Assembly (NCBI GenBank): GCA_964036155.1
Contig: OZ038423.1
Span: forward strand, 30,581,249 to 30,645,248
Direction: 5' to 3'
Length of the DNA stretch: 64,000 nucleotides
Source: Diploscapter coronatus
Taxonomy: Eukaryota > Nematoda > Chromadorea > Rhabditida > Rhabditidae
Shown here: in pieces, positions 1 to 12,844 of the stretch
Layout of the letters: each line of letters opens with the position of its first letter
Numbering within the stretch: position 1 is the stretch's first letter
Notes under the pieces: model-generated
What the model was told of the DNA's origin: nothing
What the model saw: only the letters and a program-made list of their open reading frames with translations
Database searches by the model: none
Translations under genes and position numbers: made by a program

Positions 1-3000
1 GACGGGAATGCCTATTGGCACTTAAGCATTGTAAGTGAGTTCGAAGTTAAGCGGAATTTTGGAAAATGATGTTGATGAAATTTAAACTGAAATCCATACT
101 GGAAACAGTATGATTGATGTCATGAAGTCAAAGAAGTCAAATGGGAACGAAAACACTTGTCACAATGCCAATGAAAGCATCTGCATACAAGTGTTTTCTG
201 CGCTCTCCCATTCTGTCTGTGTAACTTCGTCCTTTAATTGAAACTGGTATTCTCATTTACGGGCAAAGGAAAATGGAGGCGGAGAGCTGCCAGTGGTATA
301 AGTTTTAGACACGCGGGTATACATGCGTAGCGAGATAGTGTACTTTTCGAGAGAGCATGAGAGAGCATGCTCTTTTCTTTCTCTCGAAAATACACACTAT
401 CTCATTATGCGTGCACACGCGCGTGTCTAGCACATTTACATCCCTGGGAGCTGCTGCTTGCAAGCATGCCTCATGCTATTAGCCTACAATCAGAAGACAA
501 AGCAAAGAGAAATGAATACATCGTTGAAAAGTCATAAAGAGAGGGTTTCACCAAAGTCAATATAGTCGTAATTGGAATACAATGTACAAATACGAGGCAA
601 ACAGATATAATCAAATATAACAACTGTTTTCTGGGGGGTTAATCCCGAAAGTCATTCGAATCGAGAGGACAGAATGCAAGAAAGCAATTCCTCGAGCGAT
701 ATATCGTTTCTCTCTCCCCTTGGCGCATTCCTCTCTATTCAATTCACTTTTCTCCATCAAAGAGAAGTCGACGACTCTATGAAAGCTGCTCGTTTTTTTC
801 CTCCACCAGCAGCCCCGATAGACCGTTCGTTCAACGAAAGTCGTTGGTAAAAAATCCCCAGCAAGAAGTGATAAAGATCTAGCGTACATCACCATCGACT
901 TGGGGCGCGATTTTCTGATGTGTTCAAAGGATAGCGTCATTTTGATGATGAGTGAATCCAGCAAATTTTCTGCGGAAGACGATGAAAAATATGAGAAGAA
1001 ACCGGCGAAAAATGGAAATTCACCACCGTCATACCATTGCGCTTCGGCTGCGGCGACGACAATGGACAAAGCAAGCACTTGACTTTGATGACAAGTTATG
1101 TGAAGCACTCAAAGGAGAGACACATGCATGGCGGGGGGAAGTCCACCTAATAACCGGCCAATAAACCACTGCTTCGAAGCAAAATTGCACCGAAACGTAA
1201 AGAAACATCGGCAGTCAATTCATTCGTTTCGCTGAAAATAATAAATCTTACGGCTTCGAGGTTTCAGCCAGCAAATCTGAGATCGCGCAGATAGAGGGAA
1301 CATGATGGATCTTGGCAGCAAATTAGGCAGAGAGCGAGCGGCCGAACATGCATTTCTGAGGAGACGCGCATGAAAAACTACCTATGTTCCTGCGCGTTTT
1401 TGTTCACCATCGCAGGTTTTCCCGCTTTGTCAATACCTTTCCTCCTCATACGAGCTTATCCTCGATGTTGTTCCCCAGCGAATCGAGTCGTTCTGGTTAC
1501 GTAACAGAGTGCAATGGACGATAAAGGAAGCAGGCATTTCTGCCCATAGGCGAAAGTTACATTCAAATGCGGCCTATTCTTCATTATATGCGCGTAGGAT
1601 TTAAGCGCTATCGGCAGCAAAACGATATATGCTTCCACTGTTGCTACAACACAACTTGTCTACACATCGGACGACGATTTGAATGGATATGAGAGAAGAC
1701 GGCGCGCCCGCTGGAAGTGCTTTACAAAGATTACTAGGATTTCTTCGCGAATTAAGTAGATCGTTCGAGAGAAAGGAATTGAACTTTACGAGAAGAGACC
1801 ACACAGATTTCACTATCATCTTCGAAGGCTTCTAGTAAATTAGAAATTTTCGTCGGAAACAAGCAAAGTGAATCAGAGAAGACGAGTTACAGTCGGAGGG
1901 AAAGTAATTGGACGTTTGATTGAATGGCGAAGAAATAGGGTTTCGTGGTCGAGGCATTATAATTCCCGGGGCGATTTTTTGTCACCGCAAGAACGTTTGT
2001 CTCGTCGTCGTTATTGTCCAAATAGCTGAATTACAATACGAATCAACAACAAATAAATAGATAGCTTCTGGCAGCAGTAAGGCTGCTTGCGGCGGTGTGT
2101 GTATCTCTATGCTAATGCAAACTGGTTCGAGACGGGTAAAAACACGAAGGTAATGTAGGAATGCGGCAGGAAATGCGAAGACGGAAACTTAGCGCGATTC
2201 TCTCTGATAGGTGCATTTACCTCGCGACTAGGTTAATTTTTCGACAATTATTATAGGATGGGGATCTCTATCTCACTCGCTGTAGATCTTGACGACGATG
2301 ATGATATGATAGAAAAACTTGAGCAAACGCGTGTAAAGAAAAGGTCGACTCCTTTGAGGTGTGCAAAAAATGCGCAAGATCGGGAATTTCAAGACATTCT
2401 CACACGTAAAATGGGGAACGCAAGAGAAGACAGCCTGTGCGAGCAGCGCGTCCTTAAGCAAATATTTTGTTTCTTATATCAGAGACAGGCTGGGCCGCGA
2501 AGTGGTGATTGATATGGTTAAAGTGAGAAATGGGAAAATGCGAGCAAACAGTGGAATCACAAAATCCCCTAAAAAGGGAATTTCTTCCTTAAACGTGAAT
2601 GTGAATCAATCAGCATACTTCGGCGATTGGATAAAACTGGTAGGCATCTAGATGTATGCAAAAAAGAACTATTTAGACAGCATATTTGACTTCTGTGAGA
2701 GTTGAATATTTGGATAGGGCAAGTTTTTACGTGAATGGTGTGGTATTCTGGAATGCTTTTAGAAAGTAGTAAATGATATTGAGAAATTATATCAACTCTT
2801 ATAATGGAGGGTATATCATTTTAGCACATAGTGAGAAGAGTCGTCATGCGTGATGGTGCCAATTTATTTTCTCAGAGAAATTAATGAAGTAAATAGAGCT
2901 ATACAATTTGCTTGAAATATTTGAGAATTGTGAAGGAATTGATGTGCTTTCGTGTGGAGTTGGACTAAACGACGATAAGACTGTAGGACAATAGAGGCTG

Positions 3001-5359
3001 AGATTAGCACACGAGAGCACGACGGAGGGAGCATAGCAATTCTAGAGAGCATCGACGAAGCAGACGATGTTTGAGAGGGCCAACAACATGCAGCAAAGAC
3101 AGGTTCAGGGTAGGAAAGGAGTGGAAATAACGCCTCGGGGGCTACCAATTAGAATCTGGAAGCAGGCAAGCAGAGAGGCAACAACACTAGACGAAAAAGG
3201 AAGACGGGAGGAACAGGTCTCCACTTCCTCACTACTCACTCAGAAGCAAGAAGTAACGAGTAAATTGAGTAGCTAATCATTCCGATCATTCACCTAACGC
3301 CGATGCTGTAAAACCTTGACTTATGCGGGAGGCATCGATCTATCAGAAAGAAGCTTTCTGAGTCACGACCTATTTCTGGGTTCTGCATAAGCAATCGAAA
3401 GCGAGCAACACTTAGAATTTAACGCGGACTTTTGTGTCGGACCTAAATTCGTTAGTCCAACTCCACAAATCTGCGTGTGTCTTGAGGATATGCGGGTTGG
3501 AAATGCGCAAATTGGCTGAGATTTGGCCCATTCACAGAGCGAAGATGCGCAATACCTATTAAATCTGCGCTAATCTCGAAGAAAGCGTGTGTCCCCGCTA
3601 AGTATTTTCGAAGCAACCAAAATAAAGGCGATTTAAAATAACAGAACAGATTTACTATACTAAAAATCGATTTGGTATCCAATTCGTTAGTTGTGCGGTC
3701 GGGGATAACCATGAAAATAGTTAGACAGGCAGCGAATGACCATTAGATGGCGTGAAGAGAGAATAGAGGGAAGTGAGAGAGAACAGAGAAGAAGATGGAT
3801 ATTTCATTGAATACCGTCAAGGTGAGATGCATGGAAGGGGATGACAGACAGGCAAGACACATAAATTTCGCCCGACCACGAATAGATTTTCTTCACCAGA
3901 AATATATGCATTTTTGCATGAAATTTTCGTATAGAAAACAATAATATTTTGGCAAACTCGAAAAAGCGTAAAACAAATGAAAACAAAGACGCTCCTGACC
4001 AACTGAAACTCAGCACTGTTTGGTCAAGGCAGAAGAGAGGAAATAGTGAGACAATTTCGGAGAGCAACAAAAACATGCTCATGAGTGAGTAAGATGAGCA
4101 CTCTGGCGGGCGTCGCGAGAAAAAGACAGGAAATGTGGATGCGAAAAGACGACTTCGAAAATGGAAGAACTAAAAAAGTCTTGCGGGAAAAAAACCCTGA
4201 AAACTTGCAGAAAATCAATTCTGCTCAGCACAGACGATCTCAAATCTCGCAGAAATGTGCGAAGAACGAACAAATAGGATGACGAAGAAAAACGAGGGGC
4301 TACTCCTATTGTAAAGGTAGGCGCAAAATAATGGGGCAGCAAGGGACAAGGCCAAGGAGCTAGAAAAAGGGCAGAAGGCCCTGAAAATTCAAATGCGCCA
4401 CCTTACTCATACCCTCGATTGCCTAAGACGAAAATGGTCGTCAATTTCAGGGAAATTTTCCATCATAGGAACTTTCCCTGAATTTAAATAGAGCATTACG
4501 AGCAGTGAAAGTTGAATAATCCGCTAAACGGTTCGACCACAAAATGGGTTAAAATATTATGCGGGAAGTCATATGGGGGAGGACATATTGTATCTATAGC
4601 CTCATGAAATTGAAATCTGAATTGAGGACAATGAATAAGATGACAAGGAGAGGAAAGGGAGAATTCGGAGAGACGGAGAGAAGGCGATCAGGTTGCGGAG
4701 CGCCGAGGGTCCGTCCGTCCGTCCGTCCCATCATTCAACTATGTTTTGTTTGCCCTAGACGAAATAGCGTCGCACAAAGATGCAGGACGAAATCAAAGAG
4801 TGAGATCGAAAATTAGAGAAGAGAATAGCAAAACCGGGGAGTTTCGGGGACCCTCGCTTTTCGCTATTTCTTCTCCACTGCATGAGTGGCCCCTAGGCAG
4901 ATTGCTTGCTTGACGCGTCGTTCGTTCGCGCGCTCGGCCAAGTCAAACAAATATGAGAATTCATCATCTCCGGCCTGAAAGAGAGAATGGGACAATTCAT
5001 TAGAACGATATGGATTGAAATTGATCCTATGAACTCTGGGATCAAGTTTTTAACAAAAAAGTAGTGTCAGTTAGTTTAAATTAAAACAAAAAGCCTCTAA
5101 AATGAGCATCTCCTGATTTCTCCAAGTTTTATAAAGACTATTCATTCATTTCTCATCAGCTTGCAGAAGCAATGCTAGTGATCTGATTCACCGCCGTTTA
5201 TTGCCATTTTTTCAGTGTGAAATTAAATTCTCGCGCAATTCTTCATCGAATTGGAAATCAAATAGAGCGATCGATATTGTTTGAGCGGAAAGCGGAGGGA
5301 TTTTGGCAATAAACGAATAGGGGATATGTGAAGCGGCAGAGTATTGATTCGACTAAATC
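1..5359. other. Upstream region without a supportable gene
   Basis: I see no exon chain with consistent splice phase on either strand; the open frames here are short and lack family likeness. It holds a long foldback at 307-428, two small hairpins (about 4443-4485 and 4818-4876) and a short run of GTCC units near 4709-4729. A TTTTTTCAG at about 5207-5215 is a plausible trans-splice acceptor for the gene beginning at 5360. The left part could be an intron or flank of a gene outside the window. Confidence 0.5.
307..428. repeat. Foldback element
   Basis: Two arms of about 50 nt face each other. The left arm starts AGACACGCGGGTATACATGC and the right arm ends ACACGCGCGTGTCT. Near the centre the arms pair through GAGATAGTGTA...TTTTCGAGAGAG and CTCTCGAAAATACACACTATCTC. 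There are a few mismatches. Confidence 0.8.
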
Positions 5360-6778
5360 ATGGAGATGCAACAGTCGTTCGATGAGGGAGAGAATTTCAA
5401 TGTAATTGTTTCAATCTTTTCCTTGACTTCGAAGCTAGAGCAAAAAATTCAGCCGACCCTTCCAATGCTCGAAATTTGCGTGGAGTACAAGAACGATGAG
5501 GAAACATTCAACTTCTACATCAAGCAGGTTGGGAGTTGCAAAATAGTGATATTTTGGCGATTAGATTTCCAACTGCCCGTTGACGCCTTCGTTCTCGTCA
5601 CTTCGAGCGAAAGTTAATGTTTACATCTCGAAGGGCATGTCGAGAACAACTTGGATGGGTTGGCAGAAGTCCATCAGTTGGCAGGTAGGAGAACTTTGGC
5701 GCAAAATTATGCAGAACTAAGAAGTCTTCGTCGTAAAAATAAAATATAAAGTGGAGCGTCGTGAGAGCGAATTCATAGTTATGGCACTATTTCGCAGAGG
5801 GCAAATTTTTGCCAATGCCGGATAAGGAATGAAAATTTGTAAAGAAAATATGCAGGGGTTTTCGATGAGCGCTTTTTTCTAGGATTAAACGTGATGAATC
5901 AAGTATTTATGCAGTTTTTCAAAAATGTTTGGATTAGGAAATGCGCTCCCACAACATGGAGAAGTTTTCGACGCTATCGGTGCTGCGATCAGCAACAACC
6001 GTGTGCAACGAGTTCTTCACGTGCCCAGTTCCACAGCTTCAGCTCCACTTCACCGCCATGCGAGTCGTCCTCTGCGATGTCAACAAAGACGACGAAGAGG
6101 TTCATAATTTTAAAGAGAAAATTTACAAGTCGAAAAATGAAAGGTTGAAATAGCCGAATGCTACCACTGGGTCGACGCGTTTTGCCTCCATCAGTTCATC
6201 CTCTGTAGCTGTTCCATGAATGCATGCTCTCCAGTACGAAGAAAGGTATTTGACAAAAAATGGTAAAATGTCTTAGGATCTCGGCGAACTCCACTTCTCA
6301 ATATCCTTTCTGTCCACAGCGGAACGTATCGTCGTGACCAATCTTAGGACCACGAATTTGTTGATTTCCAATAAAGACGGTAGGCTCTATTCCAGTCAGC
6401 TAAAACAACTGGTAATAATCTAGAATTCTACATACGAGCAGTTCTAATAACTGAAAAGGATGAGTACGAAGCTCACAAGACTGAACCCCAAATTTGGTCG
6501 GAAAGCTATGAAGACGGGGCTTCCTTCGAGAAGAGACTTGTATTCGATTTGTCCAAGAGAAAAGCGCCTATGGCATCATTGCTCTTGCAGATCGTTAAAT
6601 TGAAAGACCAAAGGCAAGATTATTGTTAAAAATAGTTTTGAAAGAAAAGCAATCGTACAGAAAGACGATTTGTGGATGCGTGTGCCTTGGAAAGAACCAA
6701 ACTGGTCATTGGATGAAGATTCTCTTAGAGCCTCGCCTCTACCATCAACAAATTCACAGGCTTCAGCCATCTCTATGA
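5360..6778 (+). CDS. Tandem C2-domain protein (synaptotagmin-like, no visible membrane anchor)
   Basis: Seven exons give about 303 residues: 5360-5527, 5565-5684, 5938-6099, 6154-6204, 6277-6379, 6424-6613, 6661-6778. The phases agree at every junction. The first C2 domain contains the strand VVLCDVNKDD. A Ser/Thr-rich linker follows, then the second C2 domain opens with LGELHFSISFLSTAERIVV. The tail ends CVCLGKNQTGHWMKILLEPR, matching the typical C2B end (a GxxxxG...HW...L..PR pattern). C2 domains bind phospholipid, often with Ca2+, and synaptotagmins act in vesicle fusion. Most of the acidic loop residues that bind Ca2+ are not evident, so this copy is probably Ca2+-independent. No TM segment is seen at the N-terminus, although an upstream exon cannot be excluded. 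The last intron has a GC donor (AAAG|GCAAGA at 6614). Family call fairly sure; subfamily unknown. Confidence 0.75.
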
Positions 6779-7297
6779 CATTTCCGTGTCAAATATTTTG
6801 AATGAATTGCTTTCTCAACGATTTTTTTGCATAGAATGTTACAATTTATTTTGTTTATGGTTGCCAAAATTCGATATCCCTGCAGAAAAGTGCATCTGCA
6901 GCAGAGATTGATTGTGCGATATTTTGAGGTTGTGAATACGAATCGTTTTTCGCTCGGAAAGCCTCGACTTGCACTTGTGTTATCTCGCCAACGGCCTGGT
7001 TTAAGGTTTTCCTCTTCTTCCTATTTGTTGTTTTGGAGGTGTCCAAAGAGGAGATCCAATCTATTTCAACTATTTCCATTCCTTCCCACTCTACTTTCGC
7101 CCCTTTCTTTTCCGAATGTTCTACGGACTTTATGTTGTTCATTTCCCTATTTTCCTTCATTTCATTCAGTTCCAAGCTCATCGTCTAATCCACTTTTTTT
7201 AATTTTGTTTTTCTTCCCAACTTTTCGTGAAAGCTGTCTTTTTTCCAAATATGCAACTTTTCTTCAAAAATTTTGAATTTTCAGGTTTAAATCGAAA

Positions 7298-8229
7298 ATG
7301 TCGACGTTGTTTATTGGAATATCAAAAGGGGCTGAGAGTCTAGCATCTTTTTGTAAGCATTTTTGATAATTTTGTATTCGGTCGAAAAATACGCCTTCAG
7401 TGGTTTCTTCCGGGCATAAAATAGCCATTCTCAACCCCAGTCGATCCGAATTACAAAGGCTTGAAGCCAAAGTCCAAGAACTTGTCGAAAATCTCTGTCC
7501 AATGGTTTATATCGATGATCTGAAGGTCTGTAAGCATAGTTAAGCCCATGATTATGAATTTAACCCATTTCAGCACCAGAAAGCTTTGTATGACGAAAGT
7601 ATTAGGAGGATTTCTGTAATCGAAGACTTCAATGTGCAGAATCTGTCAGATTGCTCCTCTATTTTTATTTCGAATCCGCACAATATGCCGAGTTTCGCTA
7701 GGCTTTTACCGAACTCACTACCAGTGTTTTCAATAGATTCTAAAGTTGACGACGATAAGTTCACGCTCGAGGTCTATGAACCACTTTGGAAAACAAAGAC
7801 AGTCAAGGTTCGAATATTTATAGTCTATTAACCACAAATGCTTACGAATGTCTTACTACAATAGATGACAAGTTCACGAGAGTCAAGCGGTCCTTTGGTG
7901 GAGGCTGCAAGAAGTTTCCTTCATTCGAACGGTCTAAACATTCTAACAAATCATGAAGCCAGTCAAGTTGAAAGGTAATAATCGGTCTATTTTGGAACAA
8001 AATGATATAAAAAATAAAACAATTTGTCCCATATTTCTACTGCAATTAGACAGGAGTTTGCCGAACATCTTTCTTGCCTTCTCAATTACAAACAACTCAA
8101 TGTTTTTACTTGGATTAATAGTTTTGTCAACATTTCCCTCGAGTTTCATTATATTCTTTCAGACTTCTCCACGAAGTTCAGGAGGACCCTCGCGTGAGAA
8201 ATTTGTTGAATTTGGCCGCGATAATTTAA
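7298..8229 (+). CDS. Small Rossmann-like protein, resembles 3-hydroxyacyl-CoA dehydrogenase
   Basis: Five exons (7298-7352, 7401-7525, 7574-7807, 7865-7974, 8163-8229) give 196 residues. A TTTTCAG lies 13 nt before the ATG and is a likely trans-splice site. The start, MSTLFIGISKGAESLASF, followed by SSGHKIAILN, has the shape of a nucleotide-binding beta-alpha-beta unit, but the usual GxGxxG is degraded. A later stretch, VKMTSSRESSGPLVEAARSF, is reminiscent of the TS.E.......F....G motif after the catalytic region of 3-hydroxyacyl-CoA dehydrogenases. The protein is shorter than that family (about 300 residues) and has no obvious C-terminal helical dimer domain. It may be a divergent or non-catalytic relative. 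A possible polyadenylation AATAAA lies near 8313. The exon model is firm; the function is a guess. Confidence 0.55.
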
Positions 8230-9107
8230 TGAAATTACAATCACCTCATTATTTGTATCATTCTTTCGTCTATCGCATTTCAACTTCACGTGTTAATTTC
8301 GCACTGATCGAATCAATAAACCTGTTAATCTGTGTTTGATGAACAAGACGACTTCCGATATGATTCACAAAACCGTGTCATTGAATGGAGGACTTTAAAA
8401 TCTGCTAAATGATTTCGAATTTACTCAAATCCAGATAACTTTTCGGTGAATAACCCTGTGTTGTACAAAATTGTGTTGCAAATCTGTCGATCTGGTCTGG
8501 TTTTTGTCAAAAGTTATTTTCAGAATGGGGTTCATCAATATTTCTACTGTGAAAACTCCCGACTCATTCATCGCCCCGCAATTTTTTTGTTCAATTTTGT
8601 ATCGATCGATCGGATTTGCGTATAACCCTGTTATTTCGCATTGACAAATGCGCGGCAAAATAATCGCGACCCTAGAAATAGCGACGAAAAGTTATGAGTT
8701 TATGTAGGCCAAAATAACTCGTTACTGCGAGTAATCTGGTGGTGGCAGTATTTTCTATATTCATTTACTTTTGACTTCTGTATTTAGTTTGCTCGTAGTA
8801 TTTTTCTCAGTTAGTTCAGGAATCAGAACTTATATTTGACGTTCACGTTGCATGGGTGCGGTTTTTTGAGGATTCAGATTTTATGCGTTTGTTTTCTTCT
8901 TGCGCGATATACGTTTTCCTTCTTCTTCTTCTTCTTTTACTTGCGGTGTTTCCCGCATTTTTTCCGCATGCCCATCCCTTTCCCTTTCCTCTCTGATAGT
9001 TCGTCTGTTTCTTTCACGCACAGTTCGTGTAATTCTTTATCATTCGTCTGTACCAATTCAGCGTTTGCAGTTTAATTCCCTACTTTTCAATAATTTGATA
9101 TTTGAAA
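8230..9107. other. Intergenic region and promoter side of the transporter gene
   Basis: No exon is supported. The stretch 8900-9000 is very pyrimidine-rich, with CTT triplets. It probably holds the 3' end of the gene ending at 8229 and the promoter/5' UTR of the gene at 9108. Confidence 0.5.
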
Positions 9108-11877
9108 ATGCGAGAAGTTCCTGAGAAGAAAGGGCTCATGGAGGTCCTATTTCGGAAGAAGGTCTTTCATGGTAAGGCTTTCCTTGAGTATTTTAAAGAA
9201 ACTTGCTCGACAGGAAACTCCCACCTGGATTCCCCCCTGAAGCGATGTCTAACTGTGATAGACGTCATGTTCATAGCTATAGGCCACATGATTGGAGCAG
9301 GCATCTACGTCCTGACAGGTATACAAGCCCTAAACGTCTTCATTTCGTGCACCTGAAACCTCTCTGGGCGAAAGTTCTCCTGGGAATGGTGCGATAGAAA
9401 GAAACGGGTCACACTTAAAGCAGATAGATTTCACTTGAAATCTATCTTTTTTCTCCCTAAATCGTGATCATGTTCAAGTTCATCTCAGAAAAATCAACGC
9501 GCCATGAGCTCGTAAATTACGCGGAAATAAACATCTGATCTGGCAGACTTTGATAGAAAACTTAGGGTCCGTCGTCAGGAATCAGGCCGGACCATCCATC
9601 GTTCTATCGTTCTTATTTTCTGGCATAGCAGCGTTGTTATCAGCCCTGTCATATGCTGAGTTCGGAGCAAGGTATGCTATCTGGTTAGATCGACTTGTCA
9701 AATATTGCTCTTAAAATAAGGACTATCAAAACATCTTCGAGCAAATATTTTCCCGACATATAACTCGTTCATTGTTATTCCGCAAAAGTTCTTGAATCAA
9801 CATAAGGAAATATAACTGCTTCTGGATGTTTGGTTTTTATGTTTAAATGTCATGTGTGCTTTTCTGGGGAAGACCTTTCGTTTTCCACAAAAGATTATGC
9901 AAAATCAATCTAGCGCAGCGAACTACTACACAGAAATTGATTGACATTGGCGCACAAAAAACTGAATCTAGGTTTCCCCGAGCTGGATCTGCGTATACGT
10001 ACGCCTATACGAGTATCGGGGAATTATGGGCCTTTATCATCGGATGGACCGTTCCATTGGAGTACATGATTGGAAACGCAGCGGTCGCTCGTTCTTGGTC
10101 TTCGTACTTCGACACGCTCTTCGACCACGCCATTCAAAATTTTACAATCAATACCATCGGCGAATTCGACGTGGTACTCGTTCCTGGTCATAGAAAATTA
10201 GAAATGATAAATTTCAGGGCGGCGGCTTTTTCTCCAAGTACCTCGACATCCTGGCCTGTGTTTTGGTCATGCTGGTTGCAGTTGCAGTGGCGATGGGCAC
10301 GAAAACATCCGCAAGAATCAATCTGGTCTTTGTTACTTTAAACATCACGGTAATTAATCAAACTTTTTACAAGGAAACCAAATTTTCCACCAGATTCTCG
10401 CCTTCGTCATCGTTACCAATCTCACGTACGCCGATTTTAACAACTGGTTTGGAACGACGTCTACGGTAATTCTAATTTAAAGAAAAACTCAATGAAGTTT
10501 TTCAGGGAGGCAGCAAGTTCTTCCCATATGGCTTCAGTGGGACGTTGAGTGGAGCTTCAACGTGCTTCTTCGCCTTCATCGGCTTTGAGGCCTTGGCGAC
10601 TGCTGGAGAGGAGGCCAAAAGTAACATTAATTGTCTTCTTTTATTTGGAATAAACAATGAATTAAGACCCTCACCGAACCATTCCAATAGCAACAATCTG
10701 TTCGTTGGCGGTGACCTTCCTGATCTACATGCTAATGGGGGCATCTCTGACGTTGATGATGCCCTACGATGAAGTGAACCCCAATGCGGCGTACGCGGAG
10801 GCGTACAGAGCCAAGGGGGCAAACGTGGCGAGGATAATCATGACAGTTGGAGCGCTAACTGGACTTATCAATAATTTGGTAAGAATGTGAAAGATCAATC
10901 GAATTTCCTCTTGATTTAAAGATCACCGGCACATTCGCACTGCCTCGGGCGGTGTACGCGATGGCTGACGACGGACTCATCTTCTCTTTCTTAGCGAAAA
11001 TCAACAAGTTCACCAAGGCCTGAGCATTCAGCAAATTCGTCCGAAACGAAGAATTTTAGATCCCCCTGAATGCAATCATTTTATTCACAATCTTAAACGC
11101 CATTATGGTGCTGTTCTTCGACTTGGACGCGCTGGTCGAGTTTCTGTCGATCGGCACGCTCTCAGCGTACTCAATCGTCTCCGCGTCTGTGGTCATCATG
11201 CGATATCAGCCTGCACCGATCAAGAGCGACAATCCCAACAAGTTGGAAATGGATGATGGTTGGACAACTCCAAAGAGAAACTCTTTCAAAGTCTTGCTTC
11301 TCAGGTGGTAGTTTGAGAAACTGGGTCCCGTTTCGCGACTTCTGGGACAACCAACCGGCAGGCCGATCCATCTGTGTGGGGTTGTTCTTTTTGGTCGTTG
11401 GATACTTCTGGCTTGCATTTACCTTCAGACTTGGTCAGCTTGAACATTTTTAAGAGAAAAAGCTGAACTATGTGTTTTGTTTAGAGTTCCACAACACAAT
11501 TCCTGGCTATATTTCGTTGTTCTTCAATGTCATTCTGATTCTCGTCGCATTTTTATTCATACTTGGACACAGGGAAAACCGATTGGAATTGAGTTATAAG
11601 GTATGAAACAATTACTTAAATTTGGAAAAAAAATCTCTCAAGGTCCCACTTCTGCCCTGGATTCCCTGTTTTGGATTGCTCATTAACGTATTTATGATGG
11701 TTTATTTGGCGCTAATCACTTGGGTTCGATTGTTCGTTTGGCTGGCAGTTGGTAAGTGAAATTGGTTTAGAAATTTATAATTTCTATCCTTCAGGACTGG
11801 TAATTTATTTCACTTATGGTATTCGGCATAGCAAAGAGGCTCGTAAGAGTAGAGTCGTGGCCACTACTTCGTTCTAG
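9108..11877 (+). CDS. Cationic amino-acid transporter (SLC7A1-4/CAT type, APC superfamily)
   Basis: Thirteen exons, phase-consistent throughout, encode 592 residues: 9108-9318, 9566-9671, 9972-10170, 10218-10349, 10394-10465, 10506-10620, 10667-10878, 10922-11017, 11060-11258, 11305-11433, 11485-11600, 11643-11751, 11795-11877. Early TM1 reads [16 protein letters not shown], the APC substrate-binding signature. Later landmarks are [38 protein letters not shown] and [18 protein letters not shown], all strongly conserved in the CAT family. About 14 hydrophobic segments are visible, as expected for CATs. The role is plasma-membrane transport of Arg/Lys/ornithine in the better-known members. The start is the ATG at 9108 because the in-frame codon at 9102 is TTG. 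The intron after residue TK (11018-11059) begins GCCTGA and appears to be GC-AG. Intron 2 (9672-9971) is the longest. Confidence 0.93.
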
Positions 11878-12844
11878 TCAACAGATTGCAATATTTAAAA
11901 ATTTTCAAATTAAAAAAAATTAAGTCCATGAACATAAATGTGACAAAGTCGTTCATTTCATTTTGTGAGGTTTGATCTCATTTTGCAAATACATTTCATT
12001 CGAGGATTGAATAAAGTTCATTAGATCCAACTTTTCACATTTTCTTGGGAAAAAATAAAGCTCATTCCAAGAAGGCTTTGATATTTCAAACTATAAATAA
12101 CAGCAGTTAATCTGTCCGTGCAGGCCATTACGAAAAACCACCACCTCACCACGTCTTTTTTTACGAAGAAACTCCAAGCCCCGCCCCCTACTTTTTTCTC
12201 TTCCCTCTTGTGTCTAAAGACGTGGTGAGGTGGTGGTTTTTCGTAATGGCCTCCGTGCGCAAACTGTTTTGATACTTAAATTATGCTCGGGGCAGTTTTT
12301 ATATCCAATTACTTCGTCTTGCGGAAAAGTCGATAATGTCGCGATTAAACGTCTTCTTAATGCTTGGACTACAAGCCGCAGGCTATTCGTGAGATTTCGT
12401 GGAACATTTGTAGTCTTCGAAAATTTTCTTCGAATTTCCCTCCATGAACTCTTAAATGTTTAGTATTTGAACTGAGGCAATTTGTCGTTATTCATGAACA
12501 CGTTCGAGCCGTTTTTCATTTCAATGTGGTATTTATGCATCAGTGTGCATTAACTATGATAGTAATTATTTTATAGGTTCAGTTGCGAATTTCCAGAGTC
12601 CCATTTAATCAATTCACCTAGAAGTTTCGAAATAGTAGCCATTTTACGATTTATTTTCAAAATCGTGAAAATCTGACCGCCAGTAATCCGTTTTGAAAAG
12701 CTAACTCCACCAGTCTTAATTCTATTCCTTTCATTTACCTTTTTCATCTATTCATACTTATCGAATTTTCTCACGTCCTATAACGAATTTTCCATTAGTA
12801 AAATTATTTTATTTCGAGTTTATATTGAATTTTCAGAGATTAGA
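11878..12844. other. Intergenic region with a perfect palindrome
   Basis: No gene is supported. It contains a near-ideal hairpin (12123-12251) and, at 12829-12836, a TTTTCAG expected to accept a spliced leader for the gene starting at 12845. Confidence 0.5.
12123..12251. repeat. Perfect 36-bp inverted repeat
   Basis: The arms at 12123-12158 and 12216-12251 are exact reverse complements over 36 bases, separated by a 57-base pyrimidine-rich loop. The left arm begins GGCCATTACGAAAAACCACC. No mismatch was found, so the element is either recent or maintained. Confidence 0.92.

Noticed and set aside
2199..2225. CTCTGATAGGTGCATTT shared with 15952-15968
   Set aside because: It is a single short match without flanking similarity; I cannot tell it from chance or a repeat remnant.
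6827..7276. 149-codon frame after the C2 gene
   Set aside because: It is T-rich 3' UTR-like sequence with no family likeness, and it overlaps the trans-splice region of the next gene.
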